From Ancylobacter moscoviensis (GTDB lineage: Bacteria > Pseudomonadota > Alphaproteobacteria > Rhizobiales > Xanthobacteraceae), in assembly GCF_007559435.1 (NCBI RefSeq), contig NZ_VMBP01000001.1:62001-126000 (forward strand): a stretch of 64,000 nt of DNA. Reading direction: 5' to 3'. Positions 49,273 through 59,883 of this stretch are shown piece after piece; positions within the stretch are counted from its first letter, which is position 1, and every line of letters begins with the position of its first letter. The notes under the pieces are model-generated. The model did not search any database, had not been told where the DNA came from, and worked only from the letters and a program-made list of their open reading frames with translations. Both the position numbers and the translations under genes were made by a program.

Positions 49273-49481
49273 TTGGCGTTTCCTTCCCAAAGGGTTTGGC
49301 GAACGGCCGACTCGTTTTCTGGTCGGCTTTCTGGTTGGGCCACGCCTCTCATCCATGGACGGGGCGAGACCTCGATAGCCGGCGACTTTGTTGTGTCTCT
49401 CCGCCGGATATTCTGTGGAATAACTTGTACCAAGACAGCAGCAAAGCCAAGAGATAATTCTAAAGTTGAATGTTGCGTCGC

Positions 49482-49510
49482 AATGTAAACTGGTATTACG
49501 TATTTACATT
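49482..49510. promoter_or_regulatory. Large dyad with a GT-N3-AC core, probable GntR operator of the tct operon
   Basis: AATGTAAA (49482-49489) and TTTACATT (49503-49510) are perfect complements. The spacer carries GTATTAC (49493-49499), itself a dyad with exactly the same centre (49496). The GT-N3-AC pattern is the core of FadR/FCD-type GntR operators, and the gene for such a regulator lies at the end of the operon. Confidence 0.65.
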
Positions 49511-49522
49511 ATTAAGTATCTG

Positions 49523-49542
49523 GCATACCAATTCTGGTATGC
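49523..49542. promoter_or_regulatory. Perfect 8-4-8 inverted repeat upstream of tctC
   Basis: GCATACCA (49523-49530) and TGGTATGC (49535-49542) are perfect complements across ATTC. A further dyad, CATTAT (49542-49547) with ATAATG (49553-49558), follows directly. The order AC..GT differs from the usual GT..AC GntR core, so this may be a second site or a site for another regulator. Confidence 0.6.
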
Positions 49543-50003
49543 ATTATTATTCATAATGTACGTACGCATATCTTATTAAGCAAACCATTGACGGAAAAGC
49601 CTTTTCCTTCAAGCTTCCGCCGCGATCGTCGACGGACCGTGGCTGGGGAATAAGGCGCGCCCTCCCCTCCGGTATCCCGCAACGTAAAAAACGGAATCCT
49701 GTTCCGAATACTTTGCGCCTGCCGCCGCCGCCCGATTTTGCCCGCCTCGCGTCCACTTTCTCGCCTTATTGCTGCGTCGCAGCGTGTCGGGAACGCCGCC
49801 GGAAGGCGACCGTGGAAGGGCGGCTCCATCATCGGCCCGTCGCACTCCCCCGCGAACATCGGCATCTGCCGTTGCGGGAGCGCTCGCGGCCCGGAATCGT
49901 TTTTGCTAGGAGTTCCCCGACGATGGCGCCCGCGTCCGCAATCCGGCCGCGATGCGGGCCGATATCTGCCCGACACCCCGCCCGGAAGAGGAGACACTGC
50001 TTA
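49543..50003. other. Rest of the tctC-zwf divergent intergenic region
   Basis: After the dyads the sequence contains the palindrome GTACGTAC (49558-49565), then GC-rich DNA up to zwf. Frames on both strands (for example 49551-49997 minus) have arginine-rich composition and no ribosome site, so I see no gene. The zwf promoter should lie here. Confidence 0.5.
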
Positions 50004-51479
50004 ATGACCAGTCGCGTGATTCCGGTGGCTCCCTTTACACTGACGGTCTTCGGAGCGACCGGCGACCTGTCCCGCCGCAAGCTGATTCCGGCGCTGTTCC
50101 ATCGTGATCTCGACGGCCAGCTTCCCGACGAGGCCACGATCATCGGCGTCTCGCGCCGGCCGATGAGCGACGAGGAGTTCCGCTCCTTCGCCCGTCAGGC
50201 GCTGAACGACCACATCCCCGCCAGCGAGCTTCAGGGCCCAGAGGTGGAGCGCTTTCTCACCCGCCTGTCCTATGTCGCCGTCGATGCCGATGCCGATTCG
50301 GGCTGGTCGGAGCTGGCGAGCCGCGTCGTCGCGGCGGGGGATCGCATCCCGGTCTACTACCTCGCCACCGCCCCCCACCTCTTCGGGCCGATCTGCGATC
50401 GCCTCGGCAAGTACGGCCTTGCCGAACAGGGCCGTGTCGTCATCGAGAAGCCGATCGGCAAGGATCTGAAGTCCGCCATCGCGCTAAACGAGCAGGTCGG
50501 GCGCATCTTCCCGGAAGAGCGCGTCTACCGCATCGACCACTATCTCGGGAAGGAGACGGTGCAGAACCTGATGGCGCTGCGCTTCGCCAACGCCCTGTTC
50601 GAGCCGCTCTGGAACAACGCCCATATCGACCACGTGCAGATCACCGTCGCCGAGGCGCTCGGCGTCGAGGAGCGCGCCGGCTATTACGACACCGCCGGCG
50701 CGATGCGCGACATGGTGCAGAACCACATCCTGCAGCTCCTCTGCCTCGTCGCCATGGAGCCCCCCTCCTCGCTCGACGCCGACGCGGTGCGCGACGAGAA
50801 GCTCAAGGTTCTGCGGGCGCTCAAGCCCATCGACGACCACAACATGGCCTCCGTCACCGTGCGCGGCCAGTATCGCGCCGGCGCCTCGGCCGGCGGGGCG
50901 GTTCCCGGCTATCTCGAGGAACTCGGCTCCTCCACCAGCCAGACCGAGACCTTCGTCGCCGTGAAGGCGGAGCTGGAGAACTGGCGCTGGGCCGGCGTGC
51001 CCTTCTACCTGCGCACCGGCAAGCGCCTCGCCTCCCGCGTCTCGGAGATCGTCGTCGGCTTCCGCCCGGTGCCGCATTCGGTCTTCGGCGATACGGTCGG
51101 CGCGATCGAGCCGAACCGGCTCGTCATCCGCCTGCAGCCGGACGAGGGCGTGAAGCTGTGGCTGATGATCAAGGATCCCGGCCCGGGCGGCATCCGCCTC
51201 ACCCATGTGCCGCTCGACATGAGCTTCGCCAAGGCGTTCAAGGTGCGCAACCCGGATGCCTATGAGCGCCTCATCCTCGACGTGGTGCGCGGCAACCAGA
51301 CCTTGTTCATGCGCCGCGACGAGGTGGAGGCGGCATGGAAATGGGTCGATCCCATCCTGGAATCGTGGCGCAACGCCAAGGAGCCGCCGCGTCCCTACAC
51401 GGCCGGCACCTGGGGCCCTTCGGCCGCCATAGCGCTCATCGAGCGCGACGGCCGCACGTGGCTGGAGGACGGCGCGTAA
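50004..51479 (+). CDS. zwf: Glucose-6-phosphate 1-dehydrogenase
   Basis: The enzyme oxidises glucose-6-phosphate to 6-phosphogluconolactone, making NADPH. The 491-residue protein has the Rossmann motif FGATGDLSRRKLIPALF at the N-terminus, the active-site RIDHYLGKETVQNLMALRFAN and the substrate-binding EKPIGKDL. ATG 50004 follows a GAGGAG site and gives MTSRVIPVAPFTLTVFGATGDL; the frame upstream is open but not coding. It starts the zwf-pgl-edd run, feeding the Entner-Doudoroff pathway. Confidence 0.97.
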   Translation: MTSRVIPVAPFTLTVFGATGDLSRRKLIPALFHRDLDGQLPDEATIIGVSRRPMSDEEFRSFARQALNDHIPASELQGPEVERFLTRLSYVAVDADADSGWSELASRVVAAGDRIPVYYLATAPHLFGPICDRLGKYGLAEQGRVVIEKPIGKDLKSAIALNEQVGRIFPEERVYRIDHYLGKETVQNLMALRFANALFEPLWNNAHIDHVQITVAEALGVEERAGYYDTAGAMRDMVQNHILQLLCLVAMEPPSSLDADAVRDEKLKVLRALKPIDDHNMASVTVRGQYRAGASAGGAVPGYLEELGSSTSQTETFVAVKAELENWRWAGVPFYLRTGKRLASRVSEIVVGFRPVPHSVFGDTVGAIEPNRLVIRLQPDEGVKLWLMIKDPGPGGIRLTHVPLDMSFAKAFKVRNPDAYERLILDVVRGNQTLFMRRDEVEAAWKWVDPILESWRNAKEPPRPYTAGTWGPSAAIALIERDGRTWLEDGA

Positions 51480-51690
51480 GCGCGCCGGCCGCCGGCAGAC
51501 GGGCGCCGGCCCCCTCCGCCGGCCCGGCCTCGCGCGCATGTGCGGCATGGAAGATGCAGGCTGATACGGTATCGCGCGGCGAAGGCCGCCGATGGCCTAT
51601 ACTCCCGTGGCGGACGATGCTTCGGCCTCGCCCGCCATCGGCAGGGCCGGCATCGTCCGGCGCAGGGAGAGGCAAGGAGTTCAGGTAAGC

Positions 51691-52383
51691 ATGCCGGGAA
51701 TGCATGAGTTCAAGGACGGCACCGAGCTGGCACGGGCGCTGGCCGATTTCGTCGGCGCGGCGCTGGCGGCGCGCGTGGCGCGCGACGGCATGGCGAGCCT
51801 CGCCGTATCCGGCGGCCGGACCCCGACCCGCTTCTTCGAGGAACTCTCCACCCGCGACCTGCCGTGGGAGAAGATCGCCGTCACCCTCGTCGACGAGCGC
51901 TGGGTGCGCGAGACCTCGGACCGCTCCAACGCCCGCCTGGTGCGCGAGCACCTGCTGAAGGGCAAGGCCGCGGCGGCGAAATTCATCGCGCTCGCCAATG
52001 ACGCCCCGACGCCGGAGGACGGCCTGTTCGCCGTCAACGAGGCGCTGGAGGAGCTTTCCTGGCCGCTCGCCTGCGTCGTGCTCGGCATGGGCGACGACGG
52101 CCATACCGCGTCCTTCTTCCCCGGGGGCGACCATCTGGAAGAGGCGCTGGACCCGGAGGGCGCGCTCGGCCTCCTGCCCATGCGCGCGCCCAATGCGGGC
52201 GAGCCGCGCATCACCCTCACTTTGCCGGTGCTGCTGGCAGCCGACGCGCTCGCGCTCCATATCGAGGGGGCGGCCAAGCTGCCGGTCCTCGAGGCGGCGC
52301 TGGGCGAGGGAGCCGAGACGGAAATGCCGATCCGCGCCGTCCTGCGGGCCTCGCGCCCGCTCGATATCTTCTGGTGCCCCTGA
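51691..52383 (+). CDS. pgl: 6-phosphogluconolactonase
   Basis: The enzyme hydrolyses 6-phosphogluconolactone to 6-phosphogluconate. The 230-residue protein has the family elements VSGGRTPTRFFEELS, VTLVDERWVRETSDRSNARLV, and VVLGMGDDGHTASFFPG, where the Asp-Gly-His part forms the active site. ATG 51691 comes after an AAGGAG about 12 bases upstream; an in-frame ATG at 51592 would add 33 unrelated residues. It lies about 210 nt after zwf and 69 nt before edd. Confidence 0.95.
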   Translation: MPGMHEFKDGTELARALADFVGAALAARVARDGMASLAVSGGRTPTRFFEELSTRDLPWEKIAVTLVDERWVRETSDRSNARLVREHLLKGKAAAAKFIALANDAPTPEDGLFAVNEALEELSWPLACVVLGMGDDGHTASFFPGGDHLEEALDPEGALGLLPMRAPNAGEPRITLTLPVLLAADALALHIEGAAKLPVLEAALGEGAETEMPIRAVLRASRPLDIFWCP

Positions 52384-52452
52384 TCTTCCACGGGCACCGC
52401 CACCGACGACCGGCCGGGATCGCCGGCCGCTGACGCTTCTGAGGAGAGCCGC

Positions 52453-54291
<1,839 letters not shown>

Positions 54292-54294
54292 AGA

Positions 54295-54348
54295 GGGCCC
54301 GACGTCCCGGCGCGGGCGCTACGGCGGCCCGGCGCCGGGACGTCGCCC
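54295..54348. terminator. Long hairpin between convergent edd and the DUF2125 gene
   Basis: GACGTCCCGGCGC (54301-54313) pairs perfectly with GCGCCGGGACGTC (54332-54344), an 18-nt loop between. Outer GGGC (54295-54298) pairs with GCCC (54345-54348), followed by TTTC. The T-tract is short, so it is a moderate terminator candidate for edd. Confidence 0.6.
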
Positions 54349-54364
54349 TTTCGGGAAACGCCCG

Positions 54365-55465
54365 TCAGTAAAGCGGGCCGATCTTGCCGAGCGGCAGCAC
54401 GCCGAGGGAAACACGCCCGTCGCGGAAGCTGAACGGGAACGCCGCCGCATTCGCGCCGTCGACCGTGGTGGGCAGCCCGGCCATCATCATCGCCGGGGCG
54501 AGATTGGCGGCGAAGTCCGGAAGCAGCCGCGCCGCCGCCATTGCGGTGAACAGCGCCTGCGCCTTCACCACCGTGACATCGAGCTTGCCGTCCGGCCGAC
54601 GCAGTGCGTCGAGACCGAGATCGCCGGAAGCGTTCAGCGCGCCGCCACCCCCGGTGACGCGGGCCTGCAGGAGGTTCACCCGCCCGCCGGCCTGCTGCCA
54701 CAGCGCCAGGCGCTCCTCCGGCGGCATGGAGCGGAAAGGCGGGACGCCGGTCACGGTTGCCTCCAGCTCGGCGTCGACTGTCGGAGCCGGAGCGGCCTGC
54801 GCCGCGCCGTCCGTGGAAGCGGGCGCGACCGCTGCGTTCAGCCCCATGCCGGTGGCGCCGTTGACCCCCAGCGCGACGTCCAGCGTGCCCGCCGCCTCTC
54901 CGGCGCGGTGGCGTACGTGCAGTTCCGCCCGGCTGGCCGAAAAAAGCCGCGTGCCGCCCTCGGCGAGGGAATAGTCGTCGGCGGCGACGGAGACGCGCTC
55001 CAGTTTGCCGTCATTGCCGACACCGCTCACCTGGAGCAGCTTCCAGTTCGCCGTCAGTTCGCGGCCGCTCGCCGTCTCGATGAGAGTCGCGGGCGACTGG
55101 AACTCGGCGATGATGTGATTGGGGTTCCAGACCTGCGCTACCGCATGGGCGCGGCCCAGCCGTGCCGTCCACTGGCCGGCGCCGGTGAAGCTCACCGTCG
55201 GCTCGGCGCAGATCAGCTCGAAGCGAAAGGGAAAGCCGCCGATCTCGCGGCTGGCGCAATTCCAGTTGCGTCCTTCCTGCGCCTCGCGGGCGATCCAGGC
55301 ATCGATCTCGGAGGAGGCGCGCCCCGCCGCATAATACCAGGCCACCGACCAGCCCACGCACAGGAGGGTCAGCAGCCCCGCCGGCAGCGCCACCAGCCAG
55401 GGGCGCCGCCTGGTGGGCACGGCGCCGGCGGGGGTCGGAGGGGTCGAGGCATCGGGAAGGCTCAT
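54365..55465 (-). CDS. DUF2125 domain protein, membrane-anchored
   Basis: A 366-residue protein with one N-terminal membrane anchor ([26 protein letters not shown], about 22-47). The rest lies in the periplasm and shows DUF2125 hallmarks: [44 protein letters not shown], and [24 protein letters not shown]-like segments (here [15 protein letters not shown]). The family is widespread in Hyphomicrobiales with no known role. ATG 55465 was chosen because [14 protein letters not shown] begins just before the anchor; the longer open frame upstream is a shadow. Confidence 0.88.
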   Translation of the reverse strand: MSLPDASTPPTPAGAVPTRRRPWLVALPAGLLTLLCVGWSVAWYYAAGRASSEIDAWIAREAQEGRNWNCASREIGGFPFRFELICAEPTVSFTGAGQWTARLGRAHAVAQVWNPNHIIAEFQSPATLIETASGRELTANWKLLQVSGVGNDGKLERVSVAADDYSLAEGGTRLFSASRAELHVRHRAGEAAGTLDVALGVNGATGMGLNAAVAPASTDGAAQAAPAPTVDAELEATVTGVPPFRSMPPEERLALWQQAGGRVNLLQARVTGGGGALNASGDLGLDALRRPDGKLDVTVVKAQALFTAMAAARLLPDFAANLAPAMMMAGLPTTVDGANAAAFPFSFRDGRVSLGVLPLGKIGPLY

Positions 55466-55706
55466 GCGGCAACTCCGGGAATCAGGCGGCGCACGCTCGT
55501 CCGCCGATACGGCAGGCTTAAGGCATGGCACCCTACAAGTCGCGCCGCAGCTTGCAAGCCGGCGCGGAAGCGGCACGAGCGCGGCCGCGAAAATCCGCGC
55601 CGGCCCCTTGCGCGGCGCGCCTGCGATGGGCGATGGCTTTGCATCCTCACCCACGATTTGCATCCTCGCCCATGACGCGCGTTCCCACCGATCACAGGCC
55701 CTTCCC

Positions 55707-56249
55707 ATGACCGCCCGCCCGCCCGCCGCCTCCGACCCGCTCTGGGTCTTCGGCTATGGCTCGCTGATGTGGAATCCCGGCTTCGACTATGAGGAGCGGG
55801 TGCCCGGCAAGCTCATCGGCGCGCACCGGTCGCTGTGCGTGAAATCAGTGCACTGGCGCGGCACGCCGGAAAAGCCGGGGCTGGTGCTAGGGCTGGACCG
55901 GGGCGGCGCCTGCGTCGGCGTCGCCTTCCGCATCGCGGCGGCACAGGCCGAGGTGACGCTCGCCTATCTGCGCGAGCGCGAGCAGGTGACCAACATCTAT
56001 CACGAGGCCGTGCGCCGGGTCTGGCTGAAGGACGGCAGCGAACGCGCCGTGCCGGCGGTCGTCTTCCTCGTCGATCGCGGCCATGCCCAATATTCCGGGC
56101 GTCTCACCGCCGAGGAGCGGCTGCACCTCATCCGCCAGGGCCACGGCATCGGCGGGCCGAACGCCGACTATGTGCTGGCCACCGCCCGCCACCTCGCCGA
56201 GCTCGGCATACGCGACGAGGAGCTGCGCTGGCTGGTGGAGCGCCTCTGA
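55707..56249 (+). CDS. ChaC-like gamma-glutamylcyclotransferase
   Basis: A 180-residue glutathione-specific gamma-glutamylcyclotransferase-like enzyme that would split glutathione into 5-oxoproline and Cys-Gly. Signatures are LWVFGYGSLMWNPGFDYEERVPGKLIGAHRSLCV and GTPEKPGLVLGLDRGGACVGVAFRI. The likely catalytic Glu is in the YLREREQVTNIYHE segment. ATG 55707 directly precedes the family start; the frame is open far upstream. It is convergent with the small LexA-linked gene. Confidence 0.9.
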   Translation: MTARPPAASDPLWVFGYGSLMWNPGFDYEERVPGKLIGAHRSLCVKSVHWRGTPEKPGLVLGLDRGGACVGVAFRIAAAQAEVTLAYLREREQVTNIYHEAVRRVWLKDGSERAVPAVVFLVDRGHAQYSGRLTAEERLHLIRQGHGIGGPNADYVLATARHLAELGIRDEELRWLVERL

Positions 56250-56268
56250 CGGCGGGGAACCCCGCCCC

Positions 56269-56595
56269 TCAGAAGGGCGCGAGCGTTCCGCTCTCCGTCT
56301 CGGGAAGGATGCGCAGGTGGATTTCCTGCGCCCCATTGGCCATCGCCGCCGTGCGCGCCTTGGCACCGGCCGGGCCGGTCCAGACCGGCACGCGCCGTCC
56401 GCCTTCCATGCGCACGGCGATCGCTACCGCGTCGGGATAATCCGGTGCCTCGTCGGCGGCGTAGACCGAATAGACCTGCCGCCGCCCGTCGGGGCCGCGC
56501 CAGAGCCGGAAGCGCCGCGCCAGCAGGCCGCCGGCGGCACTGAGCGGGCCATCGTCCCGCAGCGAATCGGCAAAGAGCATGTCGCGAGTCATCAT
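56269..56595 (-). CDS. Small hypothetical protein under a LexA-like box
   Basis: A 108-residue protein from ATG 56595 (or ATG 56592), beginning MMTRDMLFADSLRDDGPLSAAG. It is soluble, has no signal or membrane segment and contains RRFRLWRGPDGRRQVYSVYAADEAPDYPDAVAIAVRMEGGRRVPVW and a C-terminus EIHLRILPETESGTLAPF. I do not recognise a family. It lacks a ribosome site: the start codon is about at the predicted transcript start (see 56598-56630). The LexA-like box suggests a DNA-damage response gene. A longer frame from 56622 would overlap the promoter. Confidence 0.7.
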   Translation of the reverse strand: MMTRDMLFADSLRDDGPLSAAGGLLARRFRLWRGPDGRRQVYSVYAADEAPDYPDAVAIAVRMEGGRRVPVWTGPAGAKARTAAMANGAQEIHLRILPETESGTLAPF

Positions 56596-56597
56596 GA

Positions 56598-56630
56598 GAA
56601 CAAATCTAGAACATTCGTACATAACGTCAA
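56598..56630 (-). promoter_or_regulatory. Promoter overlapping a GTTC-N7-GTTC LexA-type box
   Basis: On the minus strand TTGACG (56630-56625), a 16-bp spacer and TAGATT (56608-56603) form a good -35/-10 pair. Inside this lies GTTC-N7-GTTC (56612-56609 and 56601-56598), the alphaproteobacterial LexA box pattern. The box overlaps the -10, so LexA would block RNA polymerase. The predicted start site is near 56596-56597, at the ATG of the 108-residue gene. Confidence 0.75.
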
Positions 56631-56690
56631 CTCGCCCCGCAGAAGGAATCCGCGAAGATGCTGAATGTTCCGTTGACGGCCGTCAGGCGC

Positions 56691-57362
56691 TCAAGGCGTG
56701 GCGGACCTTGCGGGCTCGTCGAGCTGCGAGGTGAGCGCCGGCCATAGCCGCACGCCGGCATAGGCGGCGAGGAACTTCACATATTCGACGAACAGCAGCC
56801 GCGTATTGGCGAGCCGCTCTTCCCAGCCGGCCTCCACCGCCTGTTTCGGCACCACCGGATAGGGTACGAGCTCGATATCCGGCAGGGTGCGCCGCAGCTC
56901 CACCAGCGCGCGCGGCATGTGCCAGGCGGACGTGACCACCAGCAGCGAGCGGAACCGGTTCTCGCGGGCCCATTGCGCCGCCTCGATGGCATTGCCGCGC
57001 GTGTTGAGCGCGGAACGGCCGAGCTCCACGCAGCATTCGAGCGCCTCGCGGGTCGCCGGCACGGTGCGCACGATCTCGCTCAGCGTGGTCTCCGGGTGCA
57101 CGCCGGTGATCAGCAGGCGCTTGCCGACCCCCTCGGCCAGCAGGTTGGTGGCGTCGACGATCCGCTCGGCGCCGCCGGTCAGAACGACGATGCCGTCGAC
57201 GCGCCGCTTGGTCTGCGCCTCACGGCCCTGGATGCCCGCGATGAAGAGCGCGAACCCCGCCAGCAGCGTCGCCGCCAGCACCAGCAGGACAAGCGCGAGC
57301 CGGCGCAGCACGCGGCCGGACCGGCGCGCCGAAGGGCTCTCGGAAGAACGCGTCTCGGTCAC
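56691..57362 (-). CDS. YdcF family (DUF218, ElyC/SanA-like) protein
   Basis: A 223-residue membrane-anchored protein with one hydrophobic segment (LALVLLVLAATLLAGFALFIAGI, about 22-44) followed by the DUF218 domain: VDGIVVLTGGAERIVDATNLLAEGVGKRLLITG, then NTRGNAIEAAQWARENRFRSLLVVTSAWHMPRALVELRRTLPDIELVPYPVV. The family acts at the cell envelope (ElyC-like effects on peptidoglycan and enterobacterial antigen) but the reaction is unsettled. It lies 10 nt after ftsX on the same strand. Confidence 0.93.
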   Translation of the reverse strand: MTETRSSESPSARRSGRVLRRLALVLLVLAATLLAGFALFIAGIQGREAQTKRRVDGIVVLTGGAERIVDATNLLAEGVGKRLLITGVHPETTLSEIVRTVPATREALECCVELGRSALNTRGNAIEAAQWARENRFRSLLVVTSAWHMPRALVELRRTLPDIELVPYPVVPKQAVEAGWEERLANTRLLFVEYVKFLAAYAGVRLWPALTSQLDEPARSATP

Positions 57363-57372
57363 GGCAGCCCAC

Positions 57373-58401
57373 CTAATTGATGCCGCGAAGGGTACGGTAG
57401 ACGGTCATGCGCGAGGTGAGTGTCGTCACCAGCGCCACCAGCACCGATACGCCGAGAATGCCGCCATAGCCGCGCGGGTCAATGGTCAGCGCTCCGACCA
57501 GCGTGTCCACCGCCTGGTCGAACGCGAACCAGGAGGGCAGCGTCGAGCCGAGGAAGAACAGGGCGACCGCCGCGCCGCCGCCGATGGCCGCACCCTTCAG
57601 CCCCACGGTGAGGAAGTGGTGCTGGAATTCCGAGACGATGAAGGTGTCGCGCGCGCCGACGAAATGCAGCACCTCGACGATGGAGCGGGCCGCATCGACC
57701 GCCGCGCGCGTGGCGACCGTCACGCACAGGATCGTGGCGATGGCGACGAGGGCGAGGATCGACAGGCCGATCGCCATCGCCGTGCGCGCGGTGGAGGAGA
57801 GCCGCTTCGACCATTGCCGGTGATCGTCGAGGCTCGCCGAGGGCACCTGCTCGGCAAGCGCGGCGCGCAAGCCGGTCATCGTCTCCGGGCCAGCGCCGGA
57901 ATCGAGGCTCACCACCACGAGGCGCGGCACCGGCAGGTTCGCCACGTCCACCCCCTTGCCGAGCCAGGGCTCCAGCAGGGCGGCCGTCTCGGCCTCGTCA
58001 AGCGCCCGCGCCCCCGAAACCCCCGGCGTCGCCTTGGCCACCTCGACCGCCTTGGCGAGCGCGGCGGCCACGTCGAGCCCGTCCCCCGGCTTGATCTGGA
58101 TGGTGGTCTCGCGCGCGATGTCGGAGGTCCACTCGCTCGCCACGCCGCTCACCGCCGAGACGGCGCCGATGGTGATGCCCGCGAGGAAGGTCATGATCGC
58201 GATCACCGCGATCAGCGCCTGCGTCGTCACCGTCGCGCTCGGCACGATCGGGCGCATCACGGCGGACTTCTCGGCGGCCCGCGCCGCCCGCGTGGCGGGG
58301 TCCTGCCGGCGGAAGCCGCGGGCATGCGCGCGCACCGACCGGCGCAGCCGGACGACGATGGCGGACAGCCCCCCGGCCGCGATGTTCCGCTTCTCAGTCA
58401 T
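57373..58401 (-). CDS. ftsX: Cell division protein FtsX
   Basis: A 342-residue inner-membrane partner of FtsE that activates peptidoglycan hydrolases at the division site. It has an N-terminal membrane segment (TVTTQALIAVIAIMTFLAGITIGAV), a periplasmic loop (TTIQIKPGDGLDVAAALAKAVEVAKATPGVSG) and three further spans, including AIGLSILALVAIATILCVTVA and GAAIGGGAAVALFFLGSTLPSW. Its ATG overlaps the end of ftsE by 8 nt. The layout and size are those of the alphaproteobacterial FtsX. Confidence 0.93.
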   Translation of the reverse strand: MTEKRNIAAGGLSAIVVRLRRSVRAHARGFRRQDPATRAARAAEKSAVMRPIVPSATVTTQALIAVIAIMTFLAGITIGAVSAVSGVASEWTSDIARETTIQIKPGDGLDVAAALAKAVEVAKATPGVSGARALDEAETAALLEPWLGKGVDVANLPVPRLVVVSLDSGAGPETMTGLRAALAEQVPSASLDDHRQWSKRLSSTARTAMAIGLSILALVAIATILCVTVATRAAVDAARSIVEVLHFVGARDTFIVSEFQHHFLTVGLKGAAIGGGAAVALFFLGSTLPSWFAFDQAVDTLVGALTIDPRGYGGILGVSVLVALVTTLTSRMTVYRTLRGIN

Positions 58402-59053
58402 AGACCGTCAGACGTCCCTGATTGATGACCAGCCGGCGCGCGTCGAACTGGTCCATCAGCGCGATGTCGTGGGTGGCGATCAGCACCGAGGTGCCGCTCT
58501 TGTGCAGTTCGAGGAACAGCCGCAGCAGCCGGCGCGCGAGGCTGGGATCGACGTTGCCGGTCGGTTCGTCGGCGAGCAGGATCTCCGGCCGGCTGATCAG
58601 CGCCCTCGCGATGGCCGCGCGCTGCTTCTCGCCGCCGGAGAGCACGGGCGGCAGCACATGCATGCGCTCGCCGAGCCCGACCCACTGCAGCAGCTCCGTC
58701 ACCTCGGCACGGTAGCCCGCCTCCTCGCGCCCCTGCACCCGCAGGGGGAGGGCGACATTCTCATAGGTGCTGAGATGGTCGAGCAAGCGGAAATCCTGGA
58801 ACACGATGCCGATGCGCTGGCGAAGCACCGCCGTTTCATCGGGCGCGAGTTTGGCGGCATCGCGGCCGAAGATGCTGATCAGCCCGCGTGTGGGGCGCAG
58901 GGACAGGAAAAGCAGCCGCAGCAGCGTCGTCTTGCCGGCGCCGGACGGCCCGGTGAGGAACTGGAAGGAGCGCGGCGGAATGCCGAAGGTGACATCCCGC
59001 AGCACTTCCGGCCCCATGCCGTAGCGCAGGCCGACATTCTCGAAACGAACCAA
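58394..59053 (-). CDS. ftsE: Cell division ATP-binding protein FtsE
   Basis: A 219-residue ABC ATPase starting MVRFENVGLRYGMGPEVLRDVTFGIPPRSFQFLTGPSGAGKTTLLRLL. Signature LSGGEKQRAAIARALI and Walker B ILLADEPTGNVDP are present, with Q-loop FQDFRLLDHLSTYENVALPL. It drives FtsX conformational cycles. It is transcribed away from hpt, and its ATG 59053 gives the family start. Confidence 0.96.
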   Translation of the reverse strand: MVRFENVGLRYGMGPEVLRDVTFGIPPRSFQFLTGPSGAGKTTLLRLLFLSLRPTRGLISIFGRDAAKLAPDETAVLRQRIGIVFQDFRLLDHLSTYENVALPLRVQGREEAGYRAEVTELLQWVGLGERMHVLPPVLSGGEKQRAAIARALISRPEILLADEPTGNVDPSLARRLLRLFLELHKSGTSVLIATHDIALMDQFDARRLVINQGRLTVYD

Positions 59054-59258
59054 GACTCAATCCTTCAGGGCTGGCCCGATGCGCCACTGATTCTGGTGGC
59101 GCAGCCTCCCTAACATAGCGTGTGCGCCGCCGGGCAAAAGACGGCGCGGGCACCTCGCCGAAGGGATGAGCCCGCCCCCGGCTGGACGCGGACCGGCCAG
59201 CCGGTCCATTCTGGCGGGCCGGGTGACACGGCGCGCCGGCGCCGCGCGAGGAGACAGG

Positions 59259-59861
59259 ATGACGCAATCGACCGCCACGCCCCCGACCGAAGACGCAGGC
59301 GGGTCCGCCGACGCCAATCCCTATTGCAACGCCCATGTCGAGGTGCTGTTCGACGCCGCAGCCATCGCCGAGCGCAATCGCGAGCTCGCGGACGAGATCG
59401 TGGCCGCCGAGCCGGAGAAGCTGCTGGTCATCGCGGTGCTCAAGGGCAGCTTCGTCTTCGCCGCCGACCTCATCCGCGCCATGCACACGGCCGGGCTGGC
59501 ACCGGAGGTGGAGTTCATCAGCCTCTCCAGCTACCGCGACGCCCGCGTCTCCTCCGGCCAGGTTACGGTGCTGCGCGACGTCGAGACCGACGTGCGCGGG
59601 CGCGACGTGCTGCTGATCGACGACATCCTGGAATCCGGCCGCACCCTTGCCTTCGCCAAGGACCTGCTCGCCGCCCGCGGTGCGCGGCGCGTCATGGTGT
59701 GCGTGCTGCTGGACAAGCAGAACAAGCGCGCGGTGCAGATCGAGGCGGATTTCGTCGGCTTCGAGTGCCCGGATTATTTCGTGGTGGGCTATGGCATGGA
59801 CGTGTCGCACGCCTTCCGCCAGCTCCCCTTCATCGGCCACATCCCCGACGCGGAGACGTGA
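59259..59861 (+). CDS. hpt: Hypoxanthine(-guanine) phosphoribosyltransferase
   Basis: A 200-residue purine salvage enzyme that joins hypoxanthine (and often guanine) to PRPP. It has VLKGSFVFAADLIRAM, the PRPP-binding DVLLIDDILESGRTLAFAKDLL, and the base-binding end DYFVVGYGMDVSHAFRQLPFIGHI. ATG 59259 follows a GAGGAG site; an in-frame start at 59166 is ignored as it adds unrelated residues. It is divergent from ftsE. Confidence 0.94.
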   Translation: MTQSTATPPTEDAGGSADANPYCNAHVEVLFDAAAIAERNRELADEIVAAEPEKLLVIAVLKGSFVFAADLIRAMHTAGLAPEVEFISLSSYRDARVSSGQVTVLRDVETDVRGRDVLLIDDILESGRTLAFAKDLLAARGARRVMVCVLLDKQNKRAVQIEADFVGFECPDYFVVGYGMDVSHAFRQLPFIGHIPDAET

Positions 59862-59883
59862 GCGGGCAGCTCGCCCTCGAGGC

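Noticed and set aside
49551-49997. A 148-codon minus-strand frame in the tctC-zwf gap
   Set aside because: Arg/Pro-rich random-looking product, no ribosome site and no similarity that I recognise; the region is better explained as promoter DNA.
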